In this document: one piece after another, positions 1 through 8,709 of the stretch
Layout: each line of letters begins with the position of its first letter
How positions within the stretch are numbered: the first letter of the stretch is position 1
Assembly (NCBI RefSeq): GCF_000384115.1
Contig: NZ_KB913029.1
Coordinates: forward strand, 4,501,057-4,565,056
Reading direction: 5' to 3'
Length of the DNA: 64,000 nt
Source: Sporichthya polymorpha DSM 43042
GTDB taxonomy: Bacteria > Actinomycetota > Actinomycetes > Sporichthyales > Sporichthyaceae
The notes under the pieces: generated by a model
The model's database searches: none
What the model saw: only the letters and a program-made list of their open reading frames with translations
Told to the model about the DNA's origin: nothing
Position numbers and translations under genes: made by a program

Positions 1-482
1 ACCAGGACGGCGTCGATGCCGCCCGCGAGCATGCCCTCGGTCTGCTGCTGGTAGGCGTCGCGGAGGAGCGCGTAGGGCGCGTGGCCCAGCGTCGGCAGCT
101 TCGTCCCGGGACCCATCGAGCCCAGCACCCAGCGCTGTTGCCCGGTCTCGGCGGTCCAGTGGTCGGCGGACTCCCGCGCGATGCGCGCACCGGCCTCCGC
201 GAGCTCGAAGATCCGCTCCGGGATCTCGTACTCACCGAGGTTGGCGTAGTTGGCGCCGAACGTGTTGGTCTCGACCGCGTCGCAGCCGACCTCGAAGTAC
301 GCGTCGTGGACGGCGCGGACGACCTCGGGCCGGGTGACGTTGAGGATCTCGTTGCAGCCCTCGTAACCCTGGAAGTCCTCCAGCGAGAGGTCATGGGCCT
401 GGAGCATCGTCCCCATGGCGCCGTCGGCAACGACGACGCGCTCGGCGAGGGCGCGACGCAACTCCTGTGGGGACGGGCTCAT
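1..482 (-). CDS. metH: Methionine synthase MetH, N-terminal part (cut by window edge)
   Basis: This is the N-terminal ~160 residues of cobalamin-dependent 5-methyltetrahydrofolate-homocysteine methyltransferase; the rest lies beyond base 1. The reading from ATG at 482 gives MSPSPQELRRALAERVVVAD, then GAMGTMLQ, EGCNEILN, EVGCDAVETNTFGANYANL and GSMGPGTKLPTLG. These are hallmark segments of the homocysteine-binding S-methyltransferase barrel. The family makes methionine in the cytoplasm using methylcobalamin, so it is a likely consumer of the B12 made by the cob genes at 35-52 kb. It is divergent from the PAC2 gene across an 88-bp gap that should hold both promoters. I see no convincing B12 or SAM riboswitch in that gap. 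The zinc-ligand Cys residues, folate, B12 and activation domains are outside the window. Confidence 0.93.
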   Translation of the reverse strand, partial: MSPSPQELRRALAERVVVADGAMGTMLQAHDLSLEDFQGYEGCNEILNVTRPEVVRAVHDAYFEVGCDAVETNTFGANYANLGEYEIPERIFELAEAGARIARESADHWTAETGQQRWVLGSMGPGTKLPTLGHAPYALLRDAYQQQTEGMLAGGIDAVL

Positions 483-570
483 GGAGGCCACATGGTAGTC
501 CTCGCCGTCCGATAGGTTCGACGGATATGTCCGCAGGGCACCAGCGGACCGATTCGGGAAGGACGGCACC

Positions 571-1437
571 GTGATCACGTTCGAGGGCGCGGACGCGCTC
601 GTGGACCCGGTGCTGCTCGCGTCGTTCGAGGGTTGGAACGACGCTGCGGAGTCGGCGTCCGGGGCGCTCGCGCACCTGACCAGCGTGTGGAACGCCCGCC
701 TCATCGGCGAACTGGACCCGGACGAGTACTACGACTTCCAGGTGAATCGCCCGTCGATCTCCGTCGACGTGGAGCCCGGTGTGTCCCGCGTCACCTGGCC
801 GACGACGCGGTTCTACGCCGCCCGCCTCGACAACGGCCGCGATGTGGTTCTCATGCGCGGCGTCGAGCCGAACATGCGCTGGCGCGGGTTCTGTGAGGAG
901 ATCCTCGACGCCTGCCGGACGCTCGGCGTCGAGACGGTGATCACCCTCGCGGCCCTGCTCGGCGACGCTCCGCACACCCGGCCGGTGCCGGTGCGCGGCA
1001 CGTCGATCGACCCGCTGCTGCGCGCGAAGCTCGGCCTGGAGCCGTCGAGCTACTCCGGCCCGACCGGGATCGTCGGCGTCTTCCAGGACGCCTGCACCCA
1101 GGCCGGTCTGCCGGCCGCGTCCTACTGGGCCGCGGTTCCCTACTACGTCGCCCAGCCGCCGTGTCCGAAGGCGACGCTCGCGCTACTCGGCAAGATCGAG
1201 GACGTCCTCGACGTGACCATCCCCCTCGGCGACCTGCCCGACGAGGCCCGCGCCTGGCAGGACGGCGTCGACGAACTCGCCGCCGAGGACCAGGAGGTCG
1301 CCGACTACGTGCGGTCCCTGGAGGAGGCGAAGGACACCACCGAGCTCCCCGAGGCCTCCGGCGAGGCGATCGCGAAGGAGTTCGAGCGTTACCTCCGCCG
1401 CCGCGACGAGGGCCGCGGCCCCCTCGGCCCCAGCTGA
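571..1437 (+). CDS. PAC2 family protein
   Basis: A 288-residue soluble protein of the PAC2 family (proteasome assembly chaperone 2-like fold), a usual neighbour of mshC in actinobacteria. Family-typical segments are the opening ALVDPVLLASFEGWNDAAES, RFYAARLDNGRDVVLMRGVEPNMRW, the LAALLGDAPHTRPVPVRGTS stretch and the PTGIVGVFQDACTQAG segment. The start is GTG at 571, chosen because a GGAAGGA ribosome site lies about 8 nt upstream. There is no signal peptide or membrane segment. The C-terminal ~60 residues are acidic and helical. The biochemical role of the actinobacterial family is not established, so no function is assigned. It is convergent with the sortase-like gene, with a perfect hairpin between them. 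Confidence 0.9.
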   Translation: MITFEGADALVDPVLLASFEGWNDAAESASGALAHLTSVWNARLIGELDPDEYYDFQVNRPSISVDVEPGVSRVTWPTTRFYAARLDNGRDVVLMRGVEPNMRWRGFCEEILDACRTLGVETVITLAALLGDAPHTRPVPVRGTSIDPLLRAKLGLEPSSYSGPTGIVGVFQDACTQAGLPAASYWAAVPYYVAQPPCPKATLALLGKIEDVLDVTIPLGDLPDEARAWQDGVDELAAEDQEVADYVRSLEEAKDTTELPEASGEAIAKEFERYLRRRDEGRGPLGPS

Positions 1438-1450
1438 CGCCGCGTCACCT

Positions 1451-1479
1451 GTCAAGAAAGGGTGTCACCCTTTCTTGAC
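1451..1479. terminator. Bidirectional hairpin terminator between convergent genes
   Basis: A perfect inverted repeat with 14-base arms (GTCAAGAAAGGGTG and its complement) around a single central T. It lies between the stop of the PAC2 gene (1437) and the stop of the sortase-like gene (1488). The core AAAGGGTGTCACCCTTT recurs almost unchanged at 29965-29981, again between convergent genes. Confidence 0.75.
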
Positions 1480-1487
1480 CGGGCGGG

Positions 1488-2219
1488 CTACTTGGCGAGG
1501 TCGGCGAAGACGACGACGTTGCGGGGGAACCCGCCCTTGGCCTGGTCGTAGGCGCCGGTCGAGGTGATCAGACGCAGCTGAACCGACTTGCCGCTGCCGT
1601 AGATCCGCTTCTCGGGCACCTGGCCGGCTTTGAACTGCTCGACCGAGCGGACGACGAACGTCAGCTCCTGGCCCGCCTGGGTCGTGACGGTGAAGCGGTC
1701 GCCGGCCTGAGCGTCGACGAGCTTGGCGAAGACGTCCGCACCGGCCTGGCTGCGGCGGCCGAGGACGACGGCGCGACCCGGCTGGCCCGGCTCCGGGCCG
1801 CTCTCGATCCAGCCGGCGCGCCCGAGGTCGGGCACCTGGAGCACCTGAGTGATCGGGTCCGTCGCCAGGGCGTCGAGCTCGGTGCTGATGCCGAGGCGCG
1901 CGAAGGTCAGGGTCGCCGGGTAGTGCTCCTGGCCCGCGACGACGGTGTTCTGGGCGACCGCGGGCTGCTCGGAGTCCCAGGGCCAGCCGCCGAGGCCACC
2001 GATGAACAGGACCGGGGTCGCGGACAGGGCCGCGAGCGCGAGGTGGAGCTTGGACATGCGGGTCCACGAGCGACCGCGTCCGGGCTCCTCCTCGGCGACG
2101 GCCGCCGCGGCCGCGGCGAACTCCTCACCGGTGTGCTCGGCGAACAGGTCGTGCTCGTCGGTCTCGTCGACGTCGGCGCGCTTCACGAGCACCCCGCCGC
2201 GTTCGGCGCGCTTGATCAC
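1488..2219 (-). CDS. Sortase-fold membrane protein lacking catalytic Cys and His (pseudo-sortase)
   Basis: A 243-residue protein with a cytoplasmic N-terminus, one membrane segment (about residues 57-78) and an extracytoplasmic domain that follows the class E/F sortase pattern. Matching segments are ATLTFARLGIST, the GWIESGPEPGQPGRAVVLG stretch, GDRFTVTT, IYG, QLRLIT and RNVVVFA. In active sortases the His sits in an LxGHxDS-like motif and the Cys in an LITC motif. Here the equivalents read LGRRS (Arg155) and LITS (Ser220, codon TCG), while the Arg of the third motif (Arg233) is kept. The fold is probably present but transpeptidation should be lost. It overlaps the upstream secreted-protein gene by 4 bp (ATGA), which suggests a partner or chaperone-like role. 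The fold is a confident call; loss of activity is inferred from the missing residues. Confidence 0.8.
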   Translation of the reverse strand: MIKRAERGGVLVKRADVDETDEHDLFAEHTGEEFAAAAAAVAEEEPGRGRSWTRMSKLHLALAALSATPVLFIGGLGGWPWDSEQPAVAQNTVVAGQEHYPATLTFARLGISTELDALATDPITQVLQVPDLGRAGWIESGPEPGQPGRAVVLGRRSQAGADVFAKLVDAQAGDRFTVTTQAGQELTFVVRSVEQFKAGQVPEKRIYGSGKSVQLRLITSTGAYDQAKGGFPRNVVVFADLAK

Positions 2220-2986
2220 AGCGAACCTCCGACCGAGCCGTTGATCAGGCCGCGGCGACCCGCGGTGCTCGCCGCACCGGCGGCGCCGGTGACGGCGATA
2301 CCCCCCAACACGATCAGGGCGATGGTGGCGGCCCCGGCGCCGGCCGCGGCGGCCTCGGCCGCGTTGGACGGGAAGATGCCGCGGATGTCGTTGACCAGGC
2401 CGGGCAGACCGCCGGGCTCGGGCTTCTTCTCCGGCTCGCGGACGACGGGGGCCGGGGCGACGGGCGTCTGCTCCATCGGCGCGGTCCAGGTCGAGCCCGG
2501 GTCCGCGATCGAGTCGACGCGGTCGGTCTCGGTCGGCTTCTTGACCGGCTTCTTCGGCGGCAGGACCGTCTGCGGGGCCGGCTGGGGCTTGGAGCCGGTC
2601 TTGGCCGGCTCCGACAGGCCGAGGCCGTCGGTCAGACCGCCCACGGCGCCGCCGAGCAGCGGCAGCTCCTTGGTGGTCTTGGTCAGGTTGTCGACGGTCT
2701 TCCCAAGCAGCGGCTTGTCCGCGTTCGCGGCGACCTCCTCCGGCGTCCGGATGCCGAGCGAGTCGCCCAGCAGCCCGTCGACGGTGCCGAGCAGGTTGTG
2801 GAGCAGGACGCCCACCTGCGGCAGCGACAGCGGCGGGACCGTGGACTGCGTCGTGCTGCTCGGCGAGTTGGTCGTCGGCGCCGGGTTCGTCGCGGCGGAG
2901 GCGGCGCCGGTGCCCACAGCCGAGACGGCAGCCGTCGCCACGATCACGGTCGCCAGTCGGCGAGCGGTGGTGGAACGGACTGCCAT
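2216..2986 (-). CDS. Secreted, membrane-anchored cell-surface protein of unknown function
   Basis: A 256-residue protein with an N-terminal signal peptide (residues 1 to about 32, ending GAASAA). A Ser/Thr/Pro-rich stretch follows, then a short helical region with leucine-rich patches (VGVLLHNLLG, LLGGAVGGL), then a Pro/Lys-rich wall-spanning segment (about 130-200). It ends in a hydrophobic segment (about 215-240) with Arg-Arg after it. There is no LPXTG motif. The ATG start at 2986 has a GGAGG site. The 193-bp upstream gap has an AT-rich patch near 3105-3120 (TTGATT on the minus strand, a plausible -35) and a GTACAC/GTGTAC dyad at 3010-3028 that could be an operator. It is coupled to the catalytically empty sortase-like gene, so the two may form one surface complex. 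I do not recognise the family. Confidence 0.75.
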   Translation of the reverse strand: MAVRSTTARRLATVIVATAAVSAVGTGAASAATNPAPTTNSPSSTTQSTVPPLSLPQVGVLLHNLLGTVDGLLGDSLGIRTPEEVAANADKPLLGKTVDNLTKTTKELPLLGGAVGGLTDGLGLSEPAKTGSKPQPAPQTVLPPKKPVKKPTETDRVDSIADPGSTWTAPMEQTPVAPAPVVREPEKKPEPGGLPGLVNDIRGIFPSNAAEAAAAGAGAATIALIVLGGIAVTGAAGAASTAGRRGLINGSVGGSL

Positions 2987-3179
2987 GGCGGTGCCTCCAT
3001 CAGAACGACGTACACGATCCGTGTGTACCTGAGTTGACGTGCCGGGCCCGCGGAAGGACTCAGGTCCCGCGCTAAATGGCCCTTAAGGATGAGAGGCGAA
3101 TCGGACAAATCAACAAAACGCCCCGGCCAGGGCCACCTCGACGATCTTGAGCCGGGTCAGCGGGCGGCAGCCCGGAGGG

Positions 3180-4406
3180 TCAGAGCGCGACGCCCAGCAG
3201 GGCGTCCGAGAGGCGCGAGACGACCCCCGGCGCCCCGAGATCCGACCCGCCCTCGGCCTCCTGGCGGGCCGCCCAGGCGTCGATGGCCGCCAGCGCGGTG
3301 GGAGCGTCCAGGTCGTGCGCGACCGCCGTCCGGACGGCGGCCAGCGTCTCGGTGGCGTCCGGACCGTCCGGCCGGGAGACGGCGGCGCGCCAGCGCGCGA
3401 GCCGCTCCTGAGCCTGCGTCAGCACGTCGTCGGTGTACTCCCAGTCGGTGGCGTAGTGCCGGCTGAGCAGCGCGAGCCGGATCGCCGCGGGCTCCACGCC
3501 GGCGGCACGCAGCTTCGAGACGAACACGAGGTTGCCGCGCGACTTCGACATCTTCTCGCCCTCGTAGCCGACCAGCCCGGCGTGCACGAAGGAGCGGACG
3601 AATCGGGGCTCTCCGGTCAGGACGTGGGCGTGGGAGGTGCCCATCTCGTGGTGCGGGAACGCGAGGTCGCGGCCGCCGCCCATCACGTCGACGACGTTCC
3701 CGAGCAGGTTCCGGGCGATCGCGGTGCACTCGATGTGCCAGCCGGGGCGGCCGGGGCCGGCCGGGGACTCCCACGCGGGCTCCCCCGGGCGTTCGCCGCG
3801 CCAGACCAGGGCGTCCAGCGGGTCCTTCTTGCCGGCCCGGTCGGGGTCGCCCCCGCGCTCGGCGAAGAACTCCAGCATCTCGGCCGGCGAGAGGTTCGCG
3901 ACCGACCCGAAGGCCGGGTCGGCGTGCACCGAGAAGTAGGTGTCCGGCTCGACCTCGTAGAGCGCGCCGCGCTCGCGGAGCCCGACGAGGAAGTCGTTGA
4001 TCACCGGGATCGCCTCGACGGCCCCGACGTAGTGCTCCGGCGCGAGGACGCGCAGCGCGATCATGTCCTCGCGGAAGAGCTCGGTCTCCCGGGCGGCCAG
4101 TTCGCGCCAGTCGTCACCGGTGGCGTTCGCGCGCTCGAGCAGCGGGTCGTCGACGTCGGTGACGTTCTGGACGTAGTGCACCGGCACGCCGCTGTCGCGC
4201 ACAGCGCGGTTCAGCAGGTCGAACGTGACGTAGGTGTTCGCGTGGCCCAGGTGTGTCGCGTCGTACGGGGTGATGCCGCACACGTACATCCGGAAGTCCG
4301 CCCCGGTCACGGCGGGGACCAGGGCGCCCGAGGACGTGTCCCGGACCTGCACCGGCAGTCCCTGGCCGGGCAGCCGGGGGATCTCCGGGGAGGGCCAGGC
4401 GTGCAT
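3180..4406 (-). CDS. mshC: Mycothiol ligase MshC (cysteine:GlcN-Ins ligase)
   Basis: A 408-residue enzyme that joins cysteine to GlcN-inositol in an ATP-dependent, tRNA-synthetase-like reaction, the penultimate step of mycothiol synthesis in the cytoplasm. Seen: [16 protein letters not shown] with zinc ligand Cys43 and the HxGH nucleotide motif at 52-55; WHIECTAIA (Cys227) and the FPHHE segment (His252/253) completing the zinc/cysteine site; KMSKS at 285-289. The length matches MshC rather than the longer cysteinyl-tRNA synthetase. The ATG at 4406 is preferred over an upstream open frame because it starts [10 protein letters not shown] just after the preceding gene's stop (17-bp gap). The conserved order with the SCO1664-like, DUF3090 and phosphatase genes supports the call. 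Confidence 0.96.
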   Translation of the reverse strand: MHAWPSPEIPRLPGQGLPVQVRDTSSGALVPAVTGADFRMYVCGITPYDATHLGHANTYVTFDLLNRAVRDSGVPVHYVQNVTDVDDPLLERANATGDDWRELAARETELFREDMIALRVLAPEHYVGAVEAIPVINDFLVGLRERGALYEVEPDTYFSVHADPAFGSVANLSPAEMLEFFAERGGDPDRAGKKDPLDALVWRGERPGEPAWESPAGPGRPGWHIECTAIARNLLGNVVDVMGGGRDLAFPHHEMGTSHAHVLTGEPRFVRSFVHAGLVGYEGEKMSKSRGNLVFVSKLRAAGVEPAAIRLALLSRHYATDWEYTDDVLTQAQERLARWRAAVSRPDGPDATETLAAVRTAVAHDLDAPTALAAIDAWAARQEAEGGSDLGAPGVVSRLSDALLGVAL

Positions 4407-4423
4407 GAGTGTCACCCTAATTT

Positions 4424-5182
4424 CTAGAACGGGGGCCAGGGGACGGCGGGCCAGCCGTCCTCGCGCGGCTCGGGGTGGACCCCCGTGCGCAACAACCGGG
4501 TCAACCGCCGGCGGGTGGCGGTCGATTCCCGGGGGGTGAGCAGGTCGGCGATCCGCGGGCCCAGCGCCTGGTCCCAGTCGGCGTCCAGCGCCTCCAGCAC
4601 CTCGACGGCCTCGTCCGGCAGCGGCAGGCCCGCCCAGCCCCAGAGCAGGGTGCGGAGCTTGTTCTCCACCGCGAAGCACACGCCGTGGTCGATGCCGTAG
4701 ACGTCACCGGCGACCGTGGGCAGCAGGTGCCCACCCTTGCGGTCGGCGTTGTTGATCACGGCGTCGAGAACGGCGATACGGCGCAGCCGGTCGTCGTCGG
4801 AGCGCACGAGCTGCCCGAGGTCGACGGTGTCGTCGACCTCGATCCACAGCTGCGCCATCCCCGGCCCCCACGGCCCGTCGCGCAACACCGTCGGCGGGAC
4901 GATGTTCCAGCCGGTGGCGGCCGAGACCTCGTAGGCACTGACCTCACGCGCGGCCAGGGTGCCGTCCGGGAAGTCCCAGAGCGGCCGCTCCCCCGCGATC
5001 GGCTTGTGCACGCACGCCGTCGTCACCCCGTCGAGGGTCACCGCGCAGTACAGCGTCGCGTTCGAGGCGTCGACGAGCCGGCCGATCACCTCGAGCTCAC
5101 CGCGGGTCAGCAGGTCGAGCAGACCGGCTTCGTCCAGGTCCGGCGGATCGAAGGTCGGGATCTCGTCGGCGCGCTCACTCAA
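4424..5182 (-). CDS. SCO1664-like family protein (kinase-like fold)
   Basis: A 252-residue protein conserved beside mshC and DUF3090 in actinobacteria. Recognisable segments are [62 protein letters not shown] and [20 protein letters not shown]. The NNADRKGGH and GIDHG motifs resemble the catalytic loop and metal-binding motif of phosphatidylinositol 3/4-kinase-like folds (D..N and D), so phosphotransfer is plausible but unproven. The chosen start is TTG at 5182, overlapping the DUF3090 stop as TTGA. No ATG or GTG with a ribosome site lies closer, and an upstream ATG would run deep into DUF3090. It is translationally coupled on both sides. Confidence 0.85.
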   Translation of the reverse strand: MSERADEIPTFDPPDLDEAGLLDLLTRGELEVIGRLVDASNATLYCAVTLDGVTTACVHKPIAGERPLWDFPDGTLAAREVSAYEVSAATGWNIVPPTVLRDGPWGPGMAQLWIEVDDTVDLGQLVRSDDDRLRRIAVLDAVINNADRKGGHLLPTVAGDVYGIDHGVCFAVENKLRTLLWGWAGLPLPDEAVEVLEALDADWDQALGPRIADLLTPRESTATRRRLTRLLRTGVHPEPREDGWPAVPWPPF

Positions 5183-5748
5183 CGTCGGTAACCGTTGGCC
5201 CGCGGACAGATGTGGCCGGCCGGGTCGAGCGGCAGGCCGCAGAACGGGCACGACGGCCGGCCGGCCGAGACCACGGACTGGGCGCGGCGGGCGAACGCCC
5301 GGGCCATCTCGCCGGTGAGCCGGACGCGCAGGACGTCGGGGCCCTCCGGGTTGTCCTCCTCGTCGTCCAGCGCAGGCCCGGTGCCCTCGGGGTCGTCCTC
5401 GCCGGGGGCCTGGGCCACGATCACGAGCCGCTCGGCGCTGGGGTCCCAGCCCAGCGCCAGGGTGCCGACGCGGAAGTCCTCCTCGATCGGCCCCTCGAGC
5501 GGGTCGAGGTCGTCGACGGCGTCGACCGGCGGCGGCACGGGGACGTCCCCACCGGTGACGCGGAGCACCTCGTCGAGCAGCTTGTCGATCTGCTCCGCGA
5601 GCAGCGCCACCTGCTGCTTCTCCAGGGCGACGCTGGTGATGCGGCCGGCGCCGCGGGCCTGGAGGAAGAAGGTGCGCGAGCCCGGCTCGCCGACCGTCCC
5701 GGCGACGAACCGCTCGGGCGGGTCGTAGAAGAAGACCTGGCGTGGCAC
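5179..5748 (-). CDS. DUF3090 family protein with C-terminal zinc-ribbon-like motif
   Basis: A 189-residue protein of the DUF3090 family. It opens PRQVFFYDPPERFVAGTVGE, followed by RTFFLQARGAGRITSVALEK and LGWDPSAERLVIVAQA. It ends in CPFCGLPLDPAGHICPR, a CxxC...HxC cluster likely to bind zinc. The start is GTG at 5748; the open frame extends upstream but those residues are not family-like. The gene sits between the phosphatase and the SCO1664-like gene and is probably co-transcribed with both. In other actinobacteria the same trio accompanies mshC. Its molecular role is unknown. Confidence 0.88.
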   Translation of the reverse strand: MPRQVFFYDPPERFVAGTVGEPGSRTFFLQARGAGRITSVALEKQQVALLAEQIDKLLDEVLRVTGGDVPVPPPVDAVDDLDPLEGPIEEDFRVGTLALGWDPSAERLVIVAQAPGEDDPEGTGPALDDEEDNPEGPDVLRVRLTGEMARAFARRAQSVVSAGRPSCPFCGLPLDPAGHICPRANGYRR

Positions 5749-5800
5749 GGTTCTGACCTTACGTCTCGGGCGAATCTCGCAGCTGGTGAGCCTGCGCTGC

Positions 5801-6502
5801 TCAGGCGCCCGCGCCGCCACCGACGACGGCGTCGGAGCTGCGGCGCCGGCGGCGCTTGACCTTCGGTGGTTGGTACGCGGACACGTCCCCGCCGACGTCG
5901 TTGACGCGGAGCACGAAGGGCCGGGTCTCGGTGTAGCTGATCGCCGTGACCGACCCGGGGTCGACGACGATGCGCTGGAAGTTGTCCAGGTGCATGGCCA
6001 GGGCGTCGGCGACGATCGCCTTGATCACGTCGCCGTGCGAGCAGGCCACCCAGACCGAGTTCGGGCCGTGCTCGGCCGCGATCCTGGCGTCCCAGTGCCG
6101 GATCGCCGCGACGCCGCGGGCCGCCATCGCGGCCATCGACTCCCCGTCGGCCCCGGGGAAGACCGCCGCGCTGGGGTGGGCCTGCACGACCCGCCACAGG
6201 GGCTCCTTGACCAGCTCGGAGAGCTTGCGCCCGGTCCAGTCGCCGTAGCGGCACTCGCCGAAGCGTTTCTCGGTGACGCGCTTGCGCCCGGTCTTGGCGA
6301 CCAACGGCGCGACCGTCTCCTGGCAGCGCTGCAGCGGGCTGGACACGATCGCGGCCAGGGGCAGCTCGCCGAGCCGCAGCGCGAGGGCCTCGGCCTGCTC
6401 GCGGCCACGGTCGTCCAGGCCGACGCCGGGCGTCCACCCGGCGAGGACGCCGGAGGTGTTCGCGGTCGAGCGGCCGTGGCGGACGAGGAGAACGGTGGGC
6501 AC
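5801..6502 (-). CDS. Histidine phosphatase family protein (MSMEG_4193-type)
   Basis: A 233-residue protein of the phosphoglycerate-mutase-like histidine phosphatase superfamily. The phospho-acceptor motif VRHGRSTAN (RHG at 8-10) is followed by SSPLQRCQETV and GDWTGRKL, and the second catalytic His lies in CSHGDVIKAI. The C-terminus ends in a basic stretch (KVKRRRRRSS) and a Gly/Ala tail, which is unusual for the core fold and may contact nucleic acid or membrane. It lies 52 bp upstream of the DUF3090 start in the same operon. The substrate is unknown; members of this subfamily have mutase or phosphatase chemistry on small phosphorylated metabolites. Confidence 0.9.
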   Translation of the reverse strand: MPTVLLVRHGRSTANTSGVLAGWTPGVGLDDRGREQAEALALRLGELPLAAIVSSPLQRCQETVAPLVAKTGRKRVTEKRFGECRYGDWTGRKLSELVKEPLWRVVQAHPSAAVFPGADGESMAAMAARGVAAIRHWDARIAAEHGPNSVWVACSHGDVIKAIVADALAMHLDNFQRIVVDPGSVTAISYTETRPFVLRVNDVGGDVSAYQPPKVKRRRRRSSDAVVGGGAGA

Positions 6503-6549
6503 CCACTCAACCTAGTTGCTCGGAGGGGATGACACGGAATGACGCGGCG

Positions 6550-7599
6550 TCAGCTGGCGGTCCCCGACTTCTCCAGCGCCTCGACGGCCGCGCGCAGCAG
6601 ACCGGCGCCGCCCTGGGGCCCCTGGTGGTAGAGCGCCAGGTTGATCGTGGTGACGCCGGCGTCGGCGTACTCCCGGATGCGGTCGGCGATGCGGTCGACC
6701 GGGCCGAGCAGCGCGATGCGCTCGAGGAACTCCAGCGGGAGCGCGGCCTCGGCCTCGGCGTAGCGCTTCTCCAGGTACAGCTCCTGGCAACGCGTGGCCT
6801 CGGCCTCGTAGCCCATCCGGCAGGCGAGGTCGTTGTAGAAGTTCTTCTCCCGCACGCCCATGCCGCCGACGTAGAGGGCGGTCTGGCGGCGCGTCACGTC
6901 GGCACAGGCGGCGACGTCGTCGCCCACCACGAACGGGATCGAGGGCGAGACGTCGAAGCCCTCCATCGTCTTCCCGGCCTTGGCGCGGCCCTCGGCGATC
7001 TGGCCGAGGATGCCCGGCAGCGTCCCGGTGTCGCAGAACAGGCCGAGCCAGCCGTCGGCGATCTCACCGGTGAGACGCAGGTTCTGCGGGCCCAGCGAGC
7101 CGAGGTAGATCGGGATCCGGTCGCGGACCGGGTGGATGATCAGGTTCAACTGCTTGCCGAGGCCGTCCGGCAGCGGCAGCGTCCAGTGCTTGCCGGAGTA
7201 CACGACCTCCTCGCGGCGCAGCGCCTTGTTCACGATCTCGATGTACTCACGCGTCCGGCCGATCGGCGCGGTGAACGGGACGCCGTACCAGCCCTCGGAG
7301 ACCTGGGGCCCGGAGACACCGAGACCGAGGCGCATCCGCCCGCCCGACAGCGAATCCAGCGTCGCCGCCGTCATCGCGGTCATCGTGGGCTGGCGGGCCG
7401 GGATCTGGAACACCGCGGAGCCGAGGTCGATGTTCTTCGTCAGGGCGGCGATGTAGCCCAGCACGGTCGCGGCGTCCGAGCCGTAGGCCTCCGCGGCCCA
7501 GACGACGGAGAACCCGAGCTCGTCGGCCTCCTTCGCCAGCGCGATGTTGGAGGCGTCGTTGCCCATCCCCCAGTAGCCGAGATTCAGCCCGAGCCGCAC
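6550..7599 (-). CDS. LLM-class F420-dependent oxidoreductase
   Basis: A 349-residue luciferase-like monooxygenase family protein (TIM barrel) of the actinobacterial F420-using type. It opens VRLGLNLGYWGMGNDASN. Further family segments are AKEADELGFSVVWAAEAYGSDA, LTKNIDLGSAVFQIPARQPTMTAMTAATLDSLSGGR (a core LLM signature), RLGLGVSGPQVSEGWYGVPF and YLGSLGPQNLRLTGEIADGW. The start is GTG at 7599, preceded by a GGGGACG site; the upstream ATG at 7629 lacks one. F420 is made by this organism (fbiC at 55.7-58.3 kb). It is divergent from the aldo/keto reductase. The substrate is not predictable; hydride transfer to or from F420 is the family reaction. Confidence 0.9.
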   Translation of the reverse strand: MRLGLNLGYWGMGNDASNIALAKEADELGFSVVWAAEAYGSDAATVLGYIAALTKNIDLGSAVFQIPARQPTMTAMTAATLDSLSGGRMRLGLGVSGPQVSEGWYGVPFTAPIGRTREYIEIVNKALRREEVVYSGKHWTLPLPDGLGKQLNLIIHPVRDRIPIYLGSLGPQNLRLTGEIADGWLGLFCDTGTLPGILGQIAEGRAKAGKTMEGFDVSPSIPFVVGDDVAACADVTRRQTALYVGGMGVREKNFYNDLACRMGYEAEATRCQELYLEKRYAEAEAALPLEFLERIALLGPVDRIADRIREYADAGVTTINLALYHQGPQGGAGLLRAAVEALEKSGTAS

Positions 7600-7711
7600 G
7601 ATCGTCCCCGTCCTGACCGGCGCTGGCACCGGTCGCCTCGCCGCACACTATCCGCGCGCCGTTCGGGGCTGAACGCCTGTGGCGGTTAGCCTTCCGGGCA
7701 TGGGACCGGGC

Positions 7712-8689
7712 ATGGAATACCGCCACCTGGGGCGCAGCGGACTCGCCGTCTCCCGGCTGGGTCTCGGAACCATGACGTGGGGTGTCGACACCGACACCGA
7801 CGAAGCCGCCCAGATCCTCGCCGCGTTCTGTGACGCCGGTGGCACCCTGGTCGACACCGCGGCGGTCTACGGCGACGGCAAGGCCGAGGCGATCCTGGGC
7901 GAACTGCTCGGCGGCACCGTGCCGCGCGAGGACGTGGTGCTGGCCACCAAAGCCGGCATTTCGCACCGGAACGGGCACAACCTGCTCGACACGTCCCGCC
8001 GTGCGCTGCTCGACAGCCTCGACGCCTCGCTCGCCCGGCTCGGCACGGACCACGTGGACCTCTGGCAGGTGCACGTCTACTCCAGCGCCACCCCCGCCGC
8101 CGAGGTGATGTCCGCCCTCGAGCAGGCCGTCGCCTCCGGGCGCGCCCGCTACGTCGGGGTCTCGAACTACGGCGGCTGGCAGCTCGCCCAGGCCGCGACC
8201 CTGCAGCAGAACTCCGCGATCGGCGCACAGATCGTCGGCGACCAGGTCGAGTACTCGTTGCTGAACCGGAACGTCGAGTCCGAGGTCCTTCCGGCCGCCC
8301 ACGCCCTCGGCGTCGGCGTCCTGGCGTGGTCGCCGCTCGGGCGGGGCGTCCTCACCGGCAAGTACCGGACCGGCACGCCGGTCGACTCCCGCGCCGCCTC
8401 CTCGCGTTTCGGCGGGTTCGTCGAGGGCTACCTGAACCCGACCGCCCGCGCGGTCGTCGACGCCGTCGCCACCGCGGCAGGCGGGCTCGGGTGCAGCCCG
8501 CTGGAGGTCGCGCTGTCCTGGGTGCGCGACCACGCCGGCGTCACCGCCGCGATCGTCGGGGCCCGGACCCGCAACCAGCTCCAGGCCTCCCTGAACGCCG
8601 AGGGCGTGACGCTCCCGGCCGAGATCCGGGCCGCCCTCGACGACGTCTCCGACCCCCGCCGGGCGGCGGGGACGGCGGCGGACCAGTAG
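7712..8689 (+). CDS. Aldo/keto reductase
   Basis: A 325-residue NADPH-dependent aldo/keto reductase (TIM barrel, cytoplasm). The family motifs read in order: MEYRHLGRSGLAVSRLGLGT, GGTLVDTAAVYGDGKAE (catalytic Asp/Tyr), VLATKA (catalytic Lys), DHVDLWQVH (catalytic His), GRARYVGVSNYGGW, the GDQVEYSLLNRNVE stretch and a C-terminal AIVGARTRNQL cofactor-binding motif. The start was chosen at ATG 7712, the usual family start; an in-frame ATG at 7700 and GTG at 7679 are possible, and the first has a TTAGCC-like -10 close upstream (leaderless). The physiological substrate is unknown. Confidence 0.93.
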   Translation: MEYRHLGRSGLAVSRLGLGTMTWGVDTDTDEAAQILAAFCDAGGTLVDTAAVYGDGKAEAILGELLGGTVPREDVVLATKAGISHRNGHNLLDTSRRALLDSLDASLARLGTDHVDLWQVHVYSSATPAAEVMSALEQAVASGRARYVGVSNYGGWQLAQAATLQQNSAIGAQIVGDQVEYSLLNRNVESEVLPAAHALGVGVLAWSPLGRGVLTGKYRTGTPVDSRAASSRFGGFVEGYLNPTARAVVDAVATAAGGLGCSPLEVALSWVRDHAGVTAAIVGARTRNQLQASLNAEGVTLPAEIRAALDDVSDPRRAAGTAADQ

Positions 8690-8709
8690 GCCGAGGAGCT
8701 GGCCCAGAG

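Noticed and set aside
483-570. SAM or B12 riboswitch before metH
   Set aside because: The 88-bp gap is too short and carries none of the conserved core motifs.
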